Assembly (NCBI GenBank): GCA_029339505.1
Contig: JAQISU010000123.1
Span: 5,507,501-5,571,500, forward strand
DNA from: Unio delphinus
Lineage: Eukaryota; Mollusca; Bivalvia; Unionida; Unionidae
Direction of reading: 5' to 3'
DNA: 64,000 bases
The position numbers and the translations under genes were made by a program. Below, in pieces: positions 24,441 to 36,063 of the stretch (position 1 is the first letter of the stretch; each line of letters opens with the position of its first letter). Below the pieces are notes generated by a model, which saw only the letters and a list, made by a program, of their open reading frames with translations, made no database searches and was not told the origin of the DNA.

Positions 24441-24729
24441 AGAAGTAATCAAATCTTGAATTTCACGAAATTCTTTTCAGATAGTAGAGCAGACAGTAGA
24501 CCACTAATCCCTTAGATGGGCTCTTGTTTATGGTTACCATGATATAAAAAGATGTATATATGATGCAAAGAGTAGCATTCCCATTGCAATATGGCACAGC
24601 ATCTAATATGTTTATTATTTTTCTTTAGACACACATGGTAAAAATAGGAAATGTCCAGAGTGTGAGGCATCCAGATAAGGTTAAGCAACTAGATTTAAGT
24701 TCTTAAACCTTTTATACGCCCATTCTTAG

Positions 24730-24869
24730 GTGCTATGGAAAACTGGCGAACTGCAGCAAGGGAATATGCACAGAAAAATAAGAGGGACTTCTTCCAAGAT
24801 ATGATAGATCTTCATGCATTGCTAGGTCTTTCTGTCCAATATGGAAAAGCTATAGCCTTTGCTAATTTG
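24730..24869 (+). CDS. GALT/HIT-like protein, exon f
   Basis: Acceptor ATTCTTAG, donor GTAGGT. It completes a Gly codon and reads GAMENWRTAAREYAQKNKRD, then FFQDMIDLHALLGLS and GKAIAFANL, ending in phase 0. It is a helical segment after the active-site loop, as in GALT-like proteins. 'Y-A-x-x-N-x-R-D-F-F-x-D-M-I-x-L-H' reads like a conserved family block. Confidence 0.88.
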
Positions 24870-24957
24870 GTAGGTTGATCTTAAATACTGTTTTATCTTT
24901 AAAAGATTCCAGATGCATTTATTATCTTTTTCTTTCTTTAATTTGCCACCAGAGTCT

Positions 24958-25815
24958 GACAGTATTAAGATGATATGGTCAATATTAATACCATACAGTC
25001 AGTATTAATACATGTAGTCAATATTAATACCATACAGTCAATATTAATACAATGTAGTCAATATTAATACCATACAGTCAATATTAATACAATGTAGTCA
25101 ATATTAATACCATACAGTCAATATTAATACAATGTAGTCAATATTAATACCATACAGTCAATATTAATACAATGTAGTCAATATTAATACCATACAGTCA
25201 ATATTAATACATGTAGTCAATATTAATACCATACAGTCAATATTAATACATATAGTCAATATTAATACCATACAGTCAATATTAATACATGTAGTCAATA
25301 TTAATACATATAGTCAATATTATTACCATACAGTCAATATTAATACATGTAGTCAGTATTAATACATATAGTCAATATTATTACCATACAGTCAATATTA
25401 ATACATATAGTTAATATTATCACCATACAGTCAATATTAATACATATAGTCAATATTAATACCATACAGTCAATATTAATACCATACAGTCAATATTAAT
25501 ACATGTAGTCAATATTATTACCAAGAAGTCAATAATAATACAATACACTCAATATTAATAACAGTACTTTCGATATTATTATAATACAGTCAATATTAAT
25601 ACCATACATTAGCCAGTATTAATATCATATAGTCAGTATTAATACTGTTTTGTCAATATTAATACCATACAATCAATATGAATACCATACACTAGTCAGT
25701 ATTAATGCCATATAGTCAGTATTAATACAGTTCTGTCAATATTATTACTGTTTTATCAACATTAATACCATATAGTCAATATCATTACCATATTATCAGC
25801 AATAATGCCATATTC
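24958..25815. repeat. about 20-bp AT-rich minisatellite (about 40 copies)
   Basis: Variants of GTCAATATTAATACCATACA repeat about every 19-21 bp. Two variants, CCATACA and ATGTA/ATATA, alternate regularly for long stretches, giving a roughly 40-bp higher-order unit in the 25000-25200 part. The core CAATATTAATAC is close to palindromic. Confidence 0.93.
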
Positions 25816-26804
25816 TGTAGTATTATTTATTTTTGTTGGGCTCAATTTTCCTGGTTTTGTATTTTTTTTTAAAGGCATTTTTGTGGGTACTTAAATTCGT
25901 GGTTTTGCCTGTCAGAGTTTGCCTATTAGTTGGTATTTAATTTCATGGTTTAACCTCTACATATACCCAAAATAAAGAATAAAACTATGCTGATGCAAAT
26001 GGTGGTCACATTAATTTTTAAAACAATACTACCACCTGTATGAGTACAAATCAAAGACCTGACTAGTTCAATACTTACACCATGCTTTTGACCACTTGAA
26101 TAACATCAGTCGAAGCTAACACTGCCAACAACACTAAAACAATACTTCCATCTGTATGAGCACAAATAAACCACCTATCAAGATTAATCAGTTTCGCCAT
26201 GTTTTCATTTGAGTGTTCAACATCAAAGGAAGCCGACGCAGCAAACAAAACCGGACTAGTCAGTTATTACATATGAATGGTCTCTTGCTTAAACCATTGT
26301 CCATCAAGTCGCACCATCAGTACTTTCTGACTATCATGGGTTAATACAGTGGCTTCAGAGTGGTAAAATTCAACTTAGATCCCCCTCGATTCCTGGACTT
26401 AAAACCCATCAGAAGCTGCGAACCCAGCACAGGCATTTGCTTACCAGGCAGCTAATAATGCAGTAAAACCCCTGCTTTAGTCAGTGTCCTGAAAAGAAAA
26501 CAAGGAGAGTATAACATTTATAACAAGAAAATCCATGCAAAGATAGCCAGATATTCCATCGATAATGGTGTTTCCAAGGCAGTATGCAAATTCAGTAGCG
26601 ATCTGAGTTATACAAAATTACAGTATTGACCTTGTTTTAACAAATACAAGTAGGTGTGTTAATCTCTAGGAATGAAACAATGTAAGAAAATGGGGGTGGG
26701 GTCATCATCCTAAGTGACTCATTTTTCATTGGAGATTTAAATTCATGGTTCATGGCAACAATATAAACCACGAAGATTGGTCCCCCATGAATATTGATGA
26801 TACT

Positions 26805-26975
26805 ACAGTAGTCAATATTATTACCACATAGCCAATATTAATAACATACAGTCAGTATTAATACTATAAAGTCAGTATTAATAGCATAAAGTCAGTATTA
26901 ATACAATACTGTTAGTATTAATACAATACAGTCAATACAGTATAGCCAACATACAGTCAGTATTGATAATATATA
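26805..26975. repeat. second, diverged block of the 20-bp minisatellite
   Basis: About nine diverged copies of the same GTCAGTATTAATAC unit, separated from the main array by about 1 kb of unrelated sequence. Confidence 0.85.
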
Positions 26976-27106
26976 GACATTAAATGCATAGATATCTTCC
27001 TTTAAAGGCACTGGTATTATTTTTAGAATAAAAGATCACCACTGACACATTTTTAAGCTTTACTTACATGAATGATTGTTCAGTTTTATCCATTGTGGTG
27101 TCAGTG

Positions 27107-27350
27107 TCAACACATAGCCATGTTTGCTAATTTGGCGTAGCCATAGTCAACACATAGCCATGTTTGCTAATTTGGCATAGCCATAGTCAACACATAGCCA
27201 TGTTTGCTAATTTGGCGTAGCCATAGTCAACACATAGCCATGTTTGCTAATTTGGCATAGCCATAGTCAACACATAGCCATGTTTGCTAATTTGGCGTAC
27301 CCATAGTCAACACATACGACATAGCCATGTTTGCTAATTTGGCGTAGCCT
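27107..27350. repeat. 40-bp tandem repeat, 6 copies
   Basis: Unit GTCAACACATAGCCATGTTT followed by GCTAATTTGGCGTAGCCATA, with alternating GGCGTAG and GGCATAG variants. The last copy carries a small insertion. Confidence 0.93.
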
Positions 27351-27424
27351 AAACAAAAGTAGAGTACAAATAAGCTTTATTTTAATTGTACCAGTTATAG
27401 CCATAGATATCTTGCATGTTTTTT

Positions 27425-27760
27425 TATGATAGTAATTGACAGCAGTTTTTTTAATGTTATTCTCATTGACAGCAGTGTTTGTAATGACATTCTAATTGAC
27501 AGCAGTGTTTTTTTACAATGATTGATATTCTAATTGACAGCACTGTGTTTATTCTTATTTACAGCAGTGTGATTTTTTTAATGAGTCTTTATCGACAGAT
27601 GTTTCTTTTAATGACCATCTAATTGACAGCAATACTTTTAATGACAGTCAAATTGACAACAGTGTGGTGTTTCTAAATAACATTCTAATTGACAGCAGTA
27701 TGTTTTTTTAATGTATAATGGAAGTTTTTTTAATGAGTCAAATTGACAGCAGTGTGGGGG
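27425..27760. repeat. diverged tandem repeat containing ATTGACAGCAGT
   Basis: About ten diverged copies of a roughly 30-35-bp unit with ATTGACAGCAGTGTG and TTTTTTAATG lie just upstream of the next exon. Confidence 0.8.
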
Positions 27761-27809
27761 TTTTATTGGGAGGATACTAAGGATAGCTATTTCACTATTT
27801 CTCTTACAG

Positions 27810-27894
27810 GTTCCAAAGAAAGAAAATGAAATTGTAGTAATTAGTGAAGAACCAAATGAAGATTTCTCAAAGTTATTATATTTTGTGTTAAGAG
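27810..27894 (+). CDS. GALT/HIT-like protein, exon g
   Basis: Acceptor TTTCTCTTACAG, donor GTAAGA. It encodes VPKKENEIVVISEEPNEDFS and then KLLYFVLR plus one base of the next codon. The pattern 'P-K-K-E-N-E-I' followed by a beta strand fits the second half of the GALT-like fold. Confidence 0.87.
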
Positions 27895-29139
27895 GTAAGA
27901 TGTCATTAGGAACTGAAATGATCATTGAAGTATGAACCCCCAAAAATTGTACAAACCTATCATACCTAAATTTGCACAGCATTTTTTCAGTTTATTACTC
28001 GAGTAGGAATAAAATATTAACTGGTCAATCCTTATAATTAAATCTAGTAAAGACTAAATAATTGAAATTCTTTTAAAGCATTTTAAATAAATCATAGCCT
28101 TTACTAGCCATGCATGAATACATGCAAAGTAGCAGTCATATCCATCATAATTTTCACTACAGCCAATTGAAAAACAGGAACCAATTCTCTGATAACAAGC
28201 ACAAACAACATGGCACCCTTTGTCATAATATGAAAAGTCTCCATCGTATTATGTTGTCACAGTATCCAAAGTGAAATACACGGTGGAGAAATAGGCATAT
28301 GAATAAACTGCCACATTAAATTAATTAATTTTACCCTAATTTCTCGATGTTGAAATGTGGAAGTGATGCTGACTTGTCCTAGCAAGTGTACAGCATTCAA
28401 TTTAGTCTGGATATGAAGATCATGAAAAGAATTCTAAATCCATCTATGAGTAAAGCTTCTTTTATGTGCATTAAAATCGGCATAAATTGGGATAGCTATG
28501 TTTAGAATCATATCCTATATTATTGACAATCTTTGAGCTCAAAATTTAAACTTAAGTGTTAAAGAAATAGACATTTTGACCATCATTTGTACAGACTGGA
28601 TCTCAGAATATTTTTTACAAAATTGAAGACTTATTTTTTTTATAAATTATAAAGACATCTTTGTTGACTCGACCTTGATGTAATCTACTCATAGCAATCA
28701 CTTAGGCATCCCTGTGTGTGTCTGTCAATCCTTAAATCAACATCTTAGATGAACCTTAATGTTAGAGATTGTCTATCCTTATATATTACACATTTCTAGC
28801 AGAATCTAGCTTGACAAAAATGGGATCACTTGTTAAGTATAAGTAAGATACTGATCTTACGAAATATTCCACTCAAAATGTTAATGTTCCGAAGGCTAAT
28901 TCGATCAGATCACAAAACAATGGTCAGATTTCAATAGTTTTGATGACATTTGGAATGCTGTACTGTGAATTTATATCGTAACTTACCCTCCATTAACATT
29001 GATGTAGTGCAGTATGTTTTCATTTTGAAATTCCACATTTTTTACAATAATAGAATTTAATGACTGAAATCAAACAGGAAATGTTGTGCTGTTCTTTTAT
29101 GTAGTCAAAGATTATTTCTAAAACTATTCTATATTTCAG
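27895..29139. other. intron, nothing recognised
   Basis: AT-rich intron with no coding or repeat signal that I can support. Confidence 0.5.
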
Positions 29140-29198
29140 CTTTTATTGATGATATGCAGCAGCTCTGCTTTAGTTCTGGAGTAGCCTATCCTAGCCTG
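29140..29198 (+). CDS. GALT/HIT-like protein, exon h
   Basis: Acceptor ATATTTCAG, donor GTATGT. The 59-bp exon completes an Ala codon and reads FIDDMQQLCFSSGVAYPSL, ending in phase 0. Confidence 0.85.
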
Positions 29199-30514
29199 GT
29201 ATGTACACATTTTTAAAGAAGCAAATTCTTGCAGATGGTTATTACATGGGCAGTCTGTATACCAGTTTTTTGGTAATCTCCAAGAAGTGATTTTTGTTTG
29301 TCTGACTAGTAATATACCAGAAAAGCTTTAACACATCTGTTATTACTACTGATCCTAGACTTGTTTAGAGGATTATCCTAAATGTTACACTTTCATTCTG
29401 TGGTCTAGGTAGACTTAAGTGAAAAAGGTGCCACTTGGATATCCACAATGGTTACCTAAGCAGTAATTTGACAAATCTTGTTATCACGACCCTGAATGGA
29501 TGGTAATATCAACATGGTATTTTCACTTAAAGACTTCTTAGGATACCAGGTTATGGTCTGAAATGAAAATGGTGGCAGTCTTGTTTCCAATATGGCTGCC
29601 ATGACAGCCATCTTGAAAATCTTGTCACTACTTCTGATTTGATGGCCATATTGACATGAGGGTTTTACAAAAAAGACAAGTGATGTATATGTTTTCCTAA
29701 GGGGGCGCTCACCAGTTAATATGTACTTTTCAGATAGTGACGTATGTGAGGTGAAGTTGTTTGCATTCGTAACATGCACAATGGAGATAATGTTGGCATA
29801 TCTCAATGCTACTTTGATGTAATGTAGCTGATATTTCTTTGGATACTGCACTTGTGGAAATTGTAAATGATCTATGCGCATGGTATAACAAAATGGATGC
29901 TCCCATGTGCTTGAAAAATTAGCCAGAATTAATCAAAAGTACACTAACTTTAGCAGTTATTAAACTAGGGAAAACAAATTTTGCTGAAGTAGGCAATAGC
30001 AGCTTCTGAAAGTGCAATGAACAAATTACAAAATATCTGAAAAGTAAAAAAAGTTATCGTACCATTTTTCTACAGTTTACCTCTGAAGTCCAGGGAGTGA
30101 AAATGACCATGCGGAGCTAGCAGTTTGTTTACATGAGCACATCTTATGTTAGCCCAAGCTGTATACTCTAGAACCTAAAGTACACCCATCAATCATACAT
30201 CAAAATAAAGGGAATTGAAAGTTCTTCTCCCAACACCTAAGATATACAAAGTCTTTATTATATTGCCAGTATAACCAGTAAAGAAATCTCAGAAAATTAT
30301 TTTTCTTTAAAATTCTAACCCTGTGCAAAGTACGAAACTGTAGAGCTCCACCTAAATGAACATAGTGCAAATCTGAAATCAGTTATGTCCACTTTAGCAG
30401 CTTTTTTTAAAAAGACTTTTTATCACTGAAGAATATCTAAAGTGGTTTCAGCACTACACAGTTAAAAGAATGATATGGTCTTATCTTGACATAAAGACAT
30501 AAAAATGATACTAA

Positions 30515-30670
30515 CAGCTGCCTTGCTTGGTGTTCAACATTAAGAGGTTAGTGTTAAGACTGGTCAGCCTGGTGTCAGGATAATGTGACTGGGTGGGACA
30601 TCGTAACAATATGATTTAAAAATTGTTAAAACTACGTTAAAAATCCTAATCAAACAAACAAACAAACAAA
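30515..30670 (-). repeat. dispersed repeat, family R2 (reverse copy, partial)
   Basis: Reverse complement of part of 22113-22367. GGTGTCAGGATAATGTGACT and GGTCAGCCTGG are complementary to the internal blocks there. It ends in a short CAAA run. Confidence 0.75.
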
Positions 30671-31998
30671 TCATATAGGTAGTCATTTTACTTTATAAAT
30701 GTATGGCTTACTTTGTTCCTTGTTTCAAATAAAATTTATGAAACTTGTTGACAATTTTCAGTCTTGCTTGATATGGCTTACACATGAAAGAAATTATTTA
30801 ATTTGTTTCTTAAATTACATTTAAAATGAGCACACAAGATCTTTTATATACAGTCGAATTTATTGTTAAGACCATGTATAGCCTATGTTGGCTCCCTCAT
30901 TGTGTCCTTTGGAAAGGCACTGGCTCCCATTTCCACAGCATGATAATAGTCATGAATGTGTTTAAAGTTCCATTAATTCCATGAATATTACACAGAATCT
31001 TTTAAGAGTTAATTTCTCTTGCAGACACAAAAGTTGTGAAGATAAATATTTTTAAAATGTTAATTAAAAGAGTACCTGTCTTAAAAGAGACAACTTTTTA
31101 TTCCCATGCTTTAGTAGGTGATATTACAGTGCCATCAATCTGACTATGCTTAGAAGTTTGTTTGCAAGATTGTACAAAAATAACAAATTGATATTAAAAA
31201 AAATACAATTTTGCCTGCATTTTTGTATCCTTGTAAAGATGACCTGATTCAATTTTCAAGCCATGAGAGAAATGTTTCGTTTTTCCTCCACAATTTTAGC
31301 TTTTTGGACTATTTAGAACCTTTTTGTCTGCATTGGGGGCATATGTGTTTTGAAGACCATAAGTTCAGTTTTCATGCAGATGTTACATGACACCAATAAC
31401 TACACATACAGTACAATCAGAATACAAGCAAAGAAGAGGTTTTCAAGACAAAAAATATATTTATTTTAAAAGTCAGTTTGGAATGAATGATAAGTTCCAA
31501 CTACACACAGATTTTGTATATTTAATGAATTGATGACAAACAGGAATGCACACTGTAATTCATGATAACAACAGAAAATTTCTGTGTTGGTTTTTTATAT
31601 CATAAATCATTTGCTTTAAGAAATACACACATTATTAATTATAGCTGTTGGCATGCTTCCAGTAGACTGTTTTAGAAGTTGCCTCCCTTATATCCAATAT
31701 GGAAGCATCTAAGTAGGACTTGTATATGGATAATAGTTTGTACTGATATATTGCAAGCAAGATTGAAGTAAAATGGGATAAGCTTGCAAACCCCATAAAC
31801 TTGTGGCAAAAACAAAATTTCTAATGGTAAAATGATTTATAATTTATTATATACTCAGTATCAGTAAATTAATAAATTGAACTTAAAATGTTGTTCCCAA
31901 ATTTTAAATGATACAGTTGTTATTAAAAATAAATTCTACTTTTTTATTAATGAATGAATCACACACAAGCACTTGTATGTATGTGAGTTTGTATGTAT

Positions 31999-32001
31999 GT
32001 A

Positions 32002-32047
<46 letters not shown>
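31999..32047. repeat. (TG)n(TA)n microsatellite
   Basis: TGTATG steps run into TG and then TA dinucleotides. Confidence 0.95.
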
Positions 32048-32050
<3 letters not shown>

Positions 32051-32249
32051 GTATGTTGTGATCTTGTGTACTCTCTTATCTCATGATAGACCTGTAGTGA
32101 GATCATTTTATGCAGCAACAAACTTGTTGTGTCATTTATTTGCTTGACATTGTCCAGTAAATATGAAAATGTACTAGATCATCTCAAGCAATGCATTTGC
32201 AAAGGAAATCATGAGCTGGATATATAACAAGATGGTTATGATAGTTTTT

Positions 32250-32460
32250 AGGGGTGATTTTGAGAGACTAGATGGTCAGCCCTTGGTGGCATGAAGTGGT
32301 GTTATAGAGTCGTTACCAGTTGGTGCAGGGTGGGTTGTGAGAGACTTGACAGTCAGCTCCTGGTTACATGAAATGTTGTGATGTATGAGTCATTACCAGT
32401 TAGAGAGGGGTGGTTTTGAGAGACTTAAGGGTCAACTTCTGTTAATAGAAGGTGTGGTGA
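32250..32460. repeat. about 80-bp tandem repeat, 2.5 copies
   Basis: GGGTGATTTTGAGAGACT, 'ggtgggttgtgagagactt' and 'gggtggttttgagagactt' mark three unit starts. Each is followed by a 'gtcagctcctggt' block and a 'gtcattaccagtt' block. Confidence 0.8.
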
Positions 32461-32643
32461 TATTGATTTCTGTTTTCTTTTGTCATGTGTAAAAAAATGT
32501 TTGTGTTGTATTCAAAATGATGATACATGTAATTACAAGGAAGTCCAACACATCTCTGGGAGAGATTGTGGATTCCAGCCCATTTTACGGATTTTATGGA
32601 TGTACAGCTTCTTCTATAATGTTTTTTTTAAATTTATTTTCAG

Positions 32644-32748
32644 GATAGTGAGAAAAATGAAGATAGAATTCCAGTGTTTGCAAGACTTGTTACACGGGGA
32701 GCAGTGGCAGAAATTCGCTCTGATGTCAGCTCGTTAGAGCTGTTTGCA
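32644..32748 (+). CDS. GALT/HIT-like protein, exon i (last found)
   Basis: Acceptor TTTATTTTCAG, donor GTAAGT. It encodes 35 codons in phase 0, beginning DSEKNEDRIPVFARLVTRG and ending SSLELFA. The downstream donor shows that the gene continues. I did not find the next exon in 32.7-64 kb, so it is either outside the window or too short for me to recognise. In the latter case the next intron would contain the LINE/Polinton nest. Confidence 0.85.
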
Positions 32749-33001
32749 GTAAGTATAACTGATTGTAGCAATAGAAAAACATAATCAAATCTGTCTTTGC
32801 AGCTATCTTTTAATGAGTAATGCTAGTTTTTTTTTGTTTTGTTTTGTAAAGCATCATTTTGATTCCTATATTTTTTCTTTAAGTATAAAGAAAGTGTACT
32901 TGATGATTATGATCCAGTATCCTAAAATTTCATTTATAGATATTTCCTTTGCTATAGTTAATGATTTCATTTTCTTGTGAATTAGTCATTGTATGTATGT
33001 G

Positions 33002-33050
<49 letters not shown>

Positions 33051-33691
33051 TGATGATGATGATGATAATAATAATTTTATATTTAAAAAAAAAAAAAAAA
33101 AAATTTGGTTTGGATGTGTACCATAATGAGTGCAGTTATCATCAGGCAGTTAGTTTTGACTAGATTTCTTAAGGAAGGAACCATGCTAGAGGAATTATTT
33201 TTTCATTCAGCCACTAACTTGCCCCACTTGAAGCTTCTAATTGGATCATGGAATAAAATTTCAGATCAAATGTTTCTCTGTCACAGTAAATTTTTTGCTA
33301 TTCATTTTTCAGTACAAGGAATATTAAATATTTGTGCTTGTGTGGGTTTAAAAATGAAGAGAGGTCACAGACCATTGCAAAAATAATGATGTCCAAACAA
33401 TTTCTTTTTTTGTTCACAAAATGGCTTTTACAATAAAACTTTATATTGTTATTAAAAATTGCACTGTGGATTCATGAACTAGAATTTTTGTGTCACCTAC
33501 TTTCTGAAAAATAATTTAGTAACTGAAGATCATGTTCAAAACCCCAAAGTTAGATGGGAAACTTTAAGTACACATATGACATGCAAATTTAGCAATCTTA
33601 TAGAGGGCACAGGTTGTGAAGCTATGAAAAATCAAATGTTCTGTGATCCTAGCACTATTCTAAAAAAATTTATTAACAGAGTTTTGATACT
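32749..33691. other. probable intron, microsatellite, no gene
   Basis: Contains a TAA/ATG trinucleotide microsatellite (33003-33075) and a poly-A run (33085-33102). The 93-residue frame at 33105 lacks any recognisable feature. Confidence 0.5.
33003..33075. repeat. (TAA)n(TGA)n microsatellite
   Basis: About sixteen TAA triplets followed by TGATGATGATGATGA and more TAA, then A-rich sequence. Confidence 0.95.
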
Positions 33692-35060
33692 TTGAGCTTG
33701 TTTCTTGCTGACATGACAGAAAGAAAAAAAACTAACGTTTATCTCATGAGCAAAGTATGTGCAAAACAGGTCTCAAAAGACTTTGTTGTTGGTGGTGGTA
33801 GTCATTGCTCATCACAGGCAAAACCATACCTTCACATGCTGGTATTGCGTTCAGCTGCCTCATTCTATCTGTTAAAGTATAAATCAGTGTCATCTGCAGC
33901 CATGAAGAATCAGTGTCGTCTGCAGCCTTGAAGAGACTTAATGGTTATATCCAAGATATTGACACGTGACACTCTCTACAGTGCTACTTCACCAAAGGGA
34001 CACAGCCTATGGCTATTCAAAGGGCCAATCAGTATTTAAGGTCCTGGTTAATAAGTGGTTAATACTGAGAAACAACCAACAAAATAATTCCAAGTTGAAA
34101 ACCCTTTTCTGCCCATAATTCATTCTTACATCCAGGTGGCAGAAGGGGCTAGGGGAAATCTCTGCAGACCCATACCCCTTCATTAAGGAGGGAGGCAATC
34201 ACTCCTAGGGAGTTGCACATCCTCCTGAAAAGTGTGCCTCTTCCCTTTGTCAGTTGAAGCTTTTATCCAGAGGTTTACTCAGGTCTCACATACAGCACAT
34301 GGATTCTTTCAGCTATAATAAAGGGTTCCTGGTGACCCTCCACCACTTTCAGAGACACCATATTTTCTTCTCTTAAAAGACACTGACTTAACTAGGTCTA
34401 ATCTCATATCAGAAGTTATATCAAGAATTATTATTATCTCAGAATTTTGTTAACATGGTAAGGAATTTTCACAGCTGTCTAGAAGCCCATATGTTCATCT
34501 CAAGTAAAGATACTTGCTCTCTGTTTAAGACTGGATAAGATGGCATGATTGCTTATCTCTGTCACTCCTGGGGACTCTGCTCGTGGCAGCAAAGGAAGGC
34601 TTCTTGCAGTCTCACAGATCTGTACAGGTGTCTGACCAGAATGTTTGTTCAGGTTCTGGAACTATTTGGAAATGCTGGCTGTTTTTCTAGCACTTATTGC
34701 ACAAATGCATCCTCTGTTGTACTTCTTTTGGAGAAATTATTACATTAGTGCTAAATTCTGGGCATGAGAAATGTTCAGCTTGTCCAGACAATGATGAGCA
34801 ATCCTCATTAAATGGTCTCTTTCCCACCCCTACTCGGTATCAGAGATACTTTTTCATATCTGGAAAATGCTGATTGTAGATTTGTTTGTAAGGAAGCTGA
34901 ATAACAAGCATCCTCTTTATGTCTCTATAGTGCCAAAGGGCATGGGCAGTTGATGCCTTAAGTCTGAAGTGAGATTGACTGTATGCCTATTCATCATTTT
35001 GAATAGTCTCAGGTTCTTGGCATAGTCATGGCTCATCACTCCTTCTGGTCTAAAAGATCA
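33692..35060 (+). pseudogene. decayed DIRS-like fragment (RNase H/MT part clear)
   Basis: At about 34650-35000, reading with frame changes, I see an RNase H-like 'NYLEMLAVFLAL' block. Further on come 'HPYSVSEILFHIW' and 'VDLFVRKLNNKHPLYVS', which parallel LLEMKAVL, 'LHQSVFLRICTLWG' and DLFATRWNHKLPTFVSP of the DIRS element at 3-10 kb. 'LYAYSSF' parallels LWAYAYPPS. Many stops and indels separate these pieces. The earlier part (33692-34500) may be gag-like or RT-like remnants but I cannot show it. It is a different and much older copy than the intronic DIRS. Confidence 0.55.
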
Positions 35061-35442
35061 TGATCCAGAAATCTCATCAAGATGTTGATTAATTATTGCA
35101 TACAATTGCTGATGAGGAGGAATTTTCTTTTGCACTAGATAAGGTCAAAACTGTTAAAGTCATTACATCTGACTGGGAAACTTAAGCATGGTGTTTTAAA
35201 AGCACATGTCATCAATAGTAAATCAGAATTTTGACTTCTGTTGACTGTTTTCCGTTTTTAAATCAATGTGTATTAATATATATATTTAACACATTTAAAG
35301 AGATACAGTTTTTGATACCCTGGATGATCATTTATTCAGTGCTTCTTCTTCTGTTTGGTAAATACAATCAAAATTATAAGACTTCACCAGTTTCTGTTAA
35401 AAATTAAGACGCACGAGGAAATTTTAACAGTATTCAGAGTAA

Positions 35443-35682
35443 GTTTCACATTATCCTTGGTCATTATAGCCAGACATAGGATAATATAATAACCATTAAG
35501 TTTCACATTATCCTTGGTCATTATAGCCAGACATAGGATAATATAATAACCATTAAGTTTCACATTATCCTTGGTCATTATAGCCAGACATAGGATAATA
35601 TAATAACCATTAAGTTTCACATTATCCTTGGTCATTATAGCCAGACATAGGATAATATAATAACCATTAAGTTTCACATTAT
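35443..35682. repeat. 57-bp tandem array, left part (4 copies plus partial)
   Basis: Units begin GTTTCACATTATCCTTGGTC at 35443, 35500, 35557 and 35614, with a partial unit at 35671. They are nearly identical. The array stops abruptly where the LINE begins and resumes at 58526. 57 is divisible by three, so the minus strand stays open through the array. That frame is not a gene. Confidence 0.95.
35669..35682. repeat. LINE target-site duplication, left copy
   Basis: AAGTTTCACATTAT lies immediately before the LINE 5' end and is repeated directly after the poly-A tail at 58524-58537. Because the tail is A-rich, the exact length could be 12-14 bp. Confidence 0.8.
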
Positions 35683-36063
35683 ATCCGGCAAGATGGCCGG
35701 CAGTGAAAGTAGCTAAGAAAATCTTTCCCAAAAATGTTGGTGATATTTACAGTTTGCAGTGTGATGTAGAGATTCATCTTTAGTCGAGCATCTATGTGAA
35801 GTTTTTTATCTTCAATCTATAGTTCCATTTCATCTGTGGATTATGTGTTTTTTGCAGAATTTGTAGTTTTGTGAAAGTTTTTTTTTTTTTTTGTTTTGTT
35901 TTAAATGGGTCTCTTATCTATGGTTTGTGTAACCTGGTGTTGATTTACACCTTTTGAGAAGACCCTCAAAAACATTAATCTGCACAATTCACAATACTTG
36001 CTCACAATTTCATTGAGGCAGTTTAGAATACAATAAGTGAGCTGAACTCTCTTAACTGACAAA

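Larger units (their letters stand above)
18450..24729. other. large intron with several repeats
   Basis: No gene is seen in these 6.3 kb. Recognisable repeats are annotated separately (18891-19105, 20013-20225, 22113-22367, 22780-23640, 23800-24055, 24150-24440). The rest is AT-rich and featureless. Confidence 0.55.
24870..27809. other. intron dominated by tandem arrays
   Basis: No gene is seen. It contains the arrays listed at 24958-25815, 26805-26975, 27107-27350 and 27425-27760. Between 25830 and 26800 there is ordinary intron sequence. Confidence 0.55.
29199..32643. other. intron with dispersed repeats
   Basis: No gene is seen. About 29540-29670 is a copy of repeat family R3 and 30515-30670 is a copy of family R2. 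A TG/TA microsatellite lies at 31999-32047 and a roughly 80-bp tandem repeat at 32250-32460. Confidence 0.5.

Noticed and set aside
35384..35731. Minus-strand 115-aa ORF with repeated NGYYIILCLAIMTKDN, and its twin at 58534-58809
   Set aside because: It is the translation of the 57-bp tandem array, whose length is a multiple of three. No start, domain or conservation is visible.
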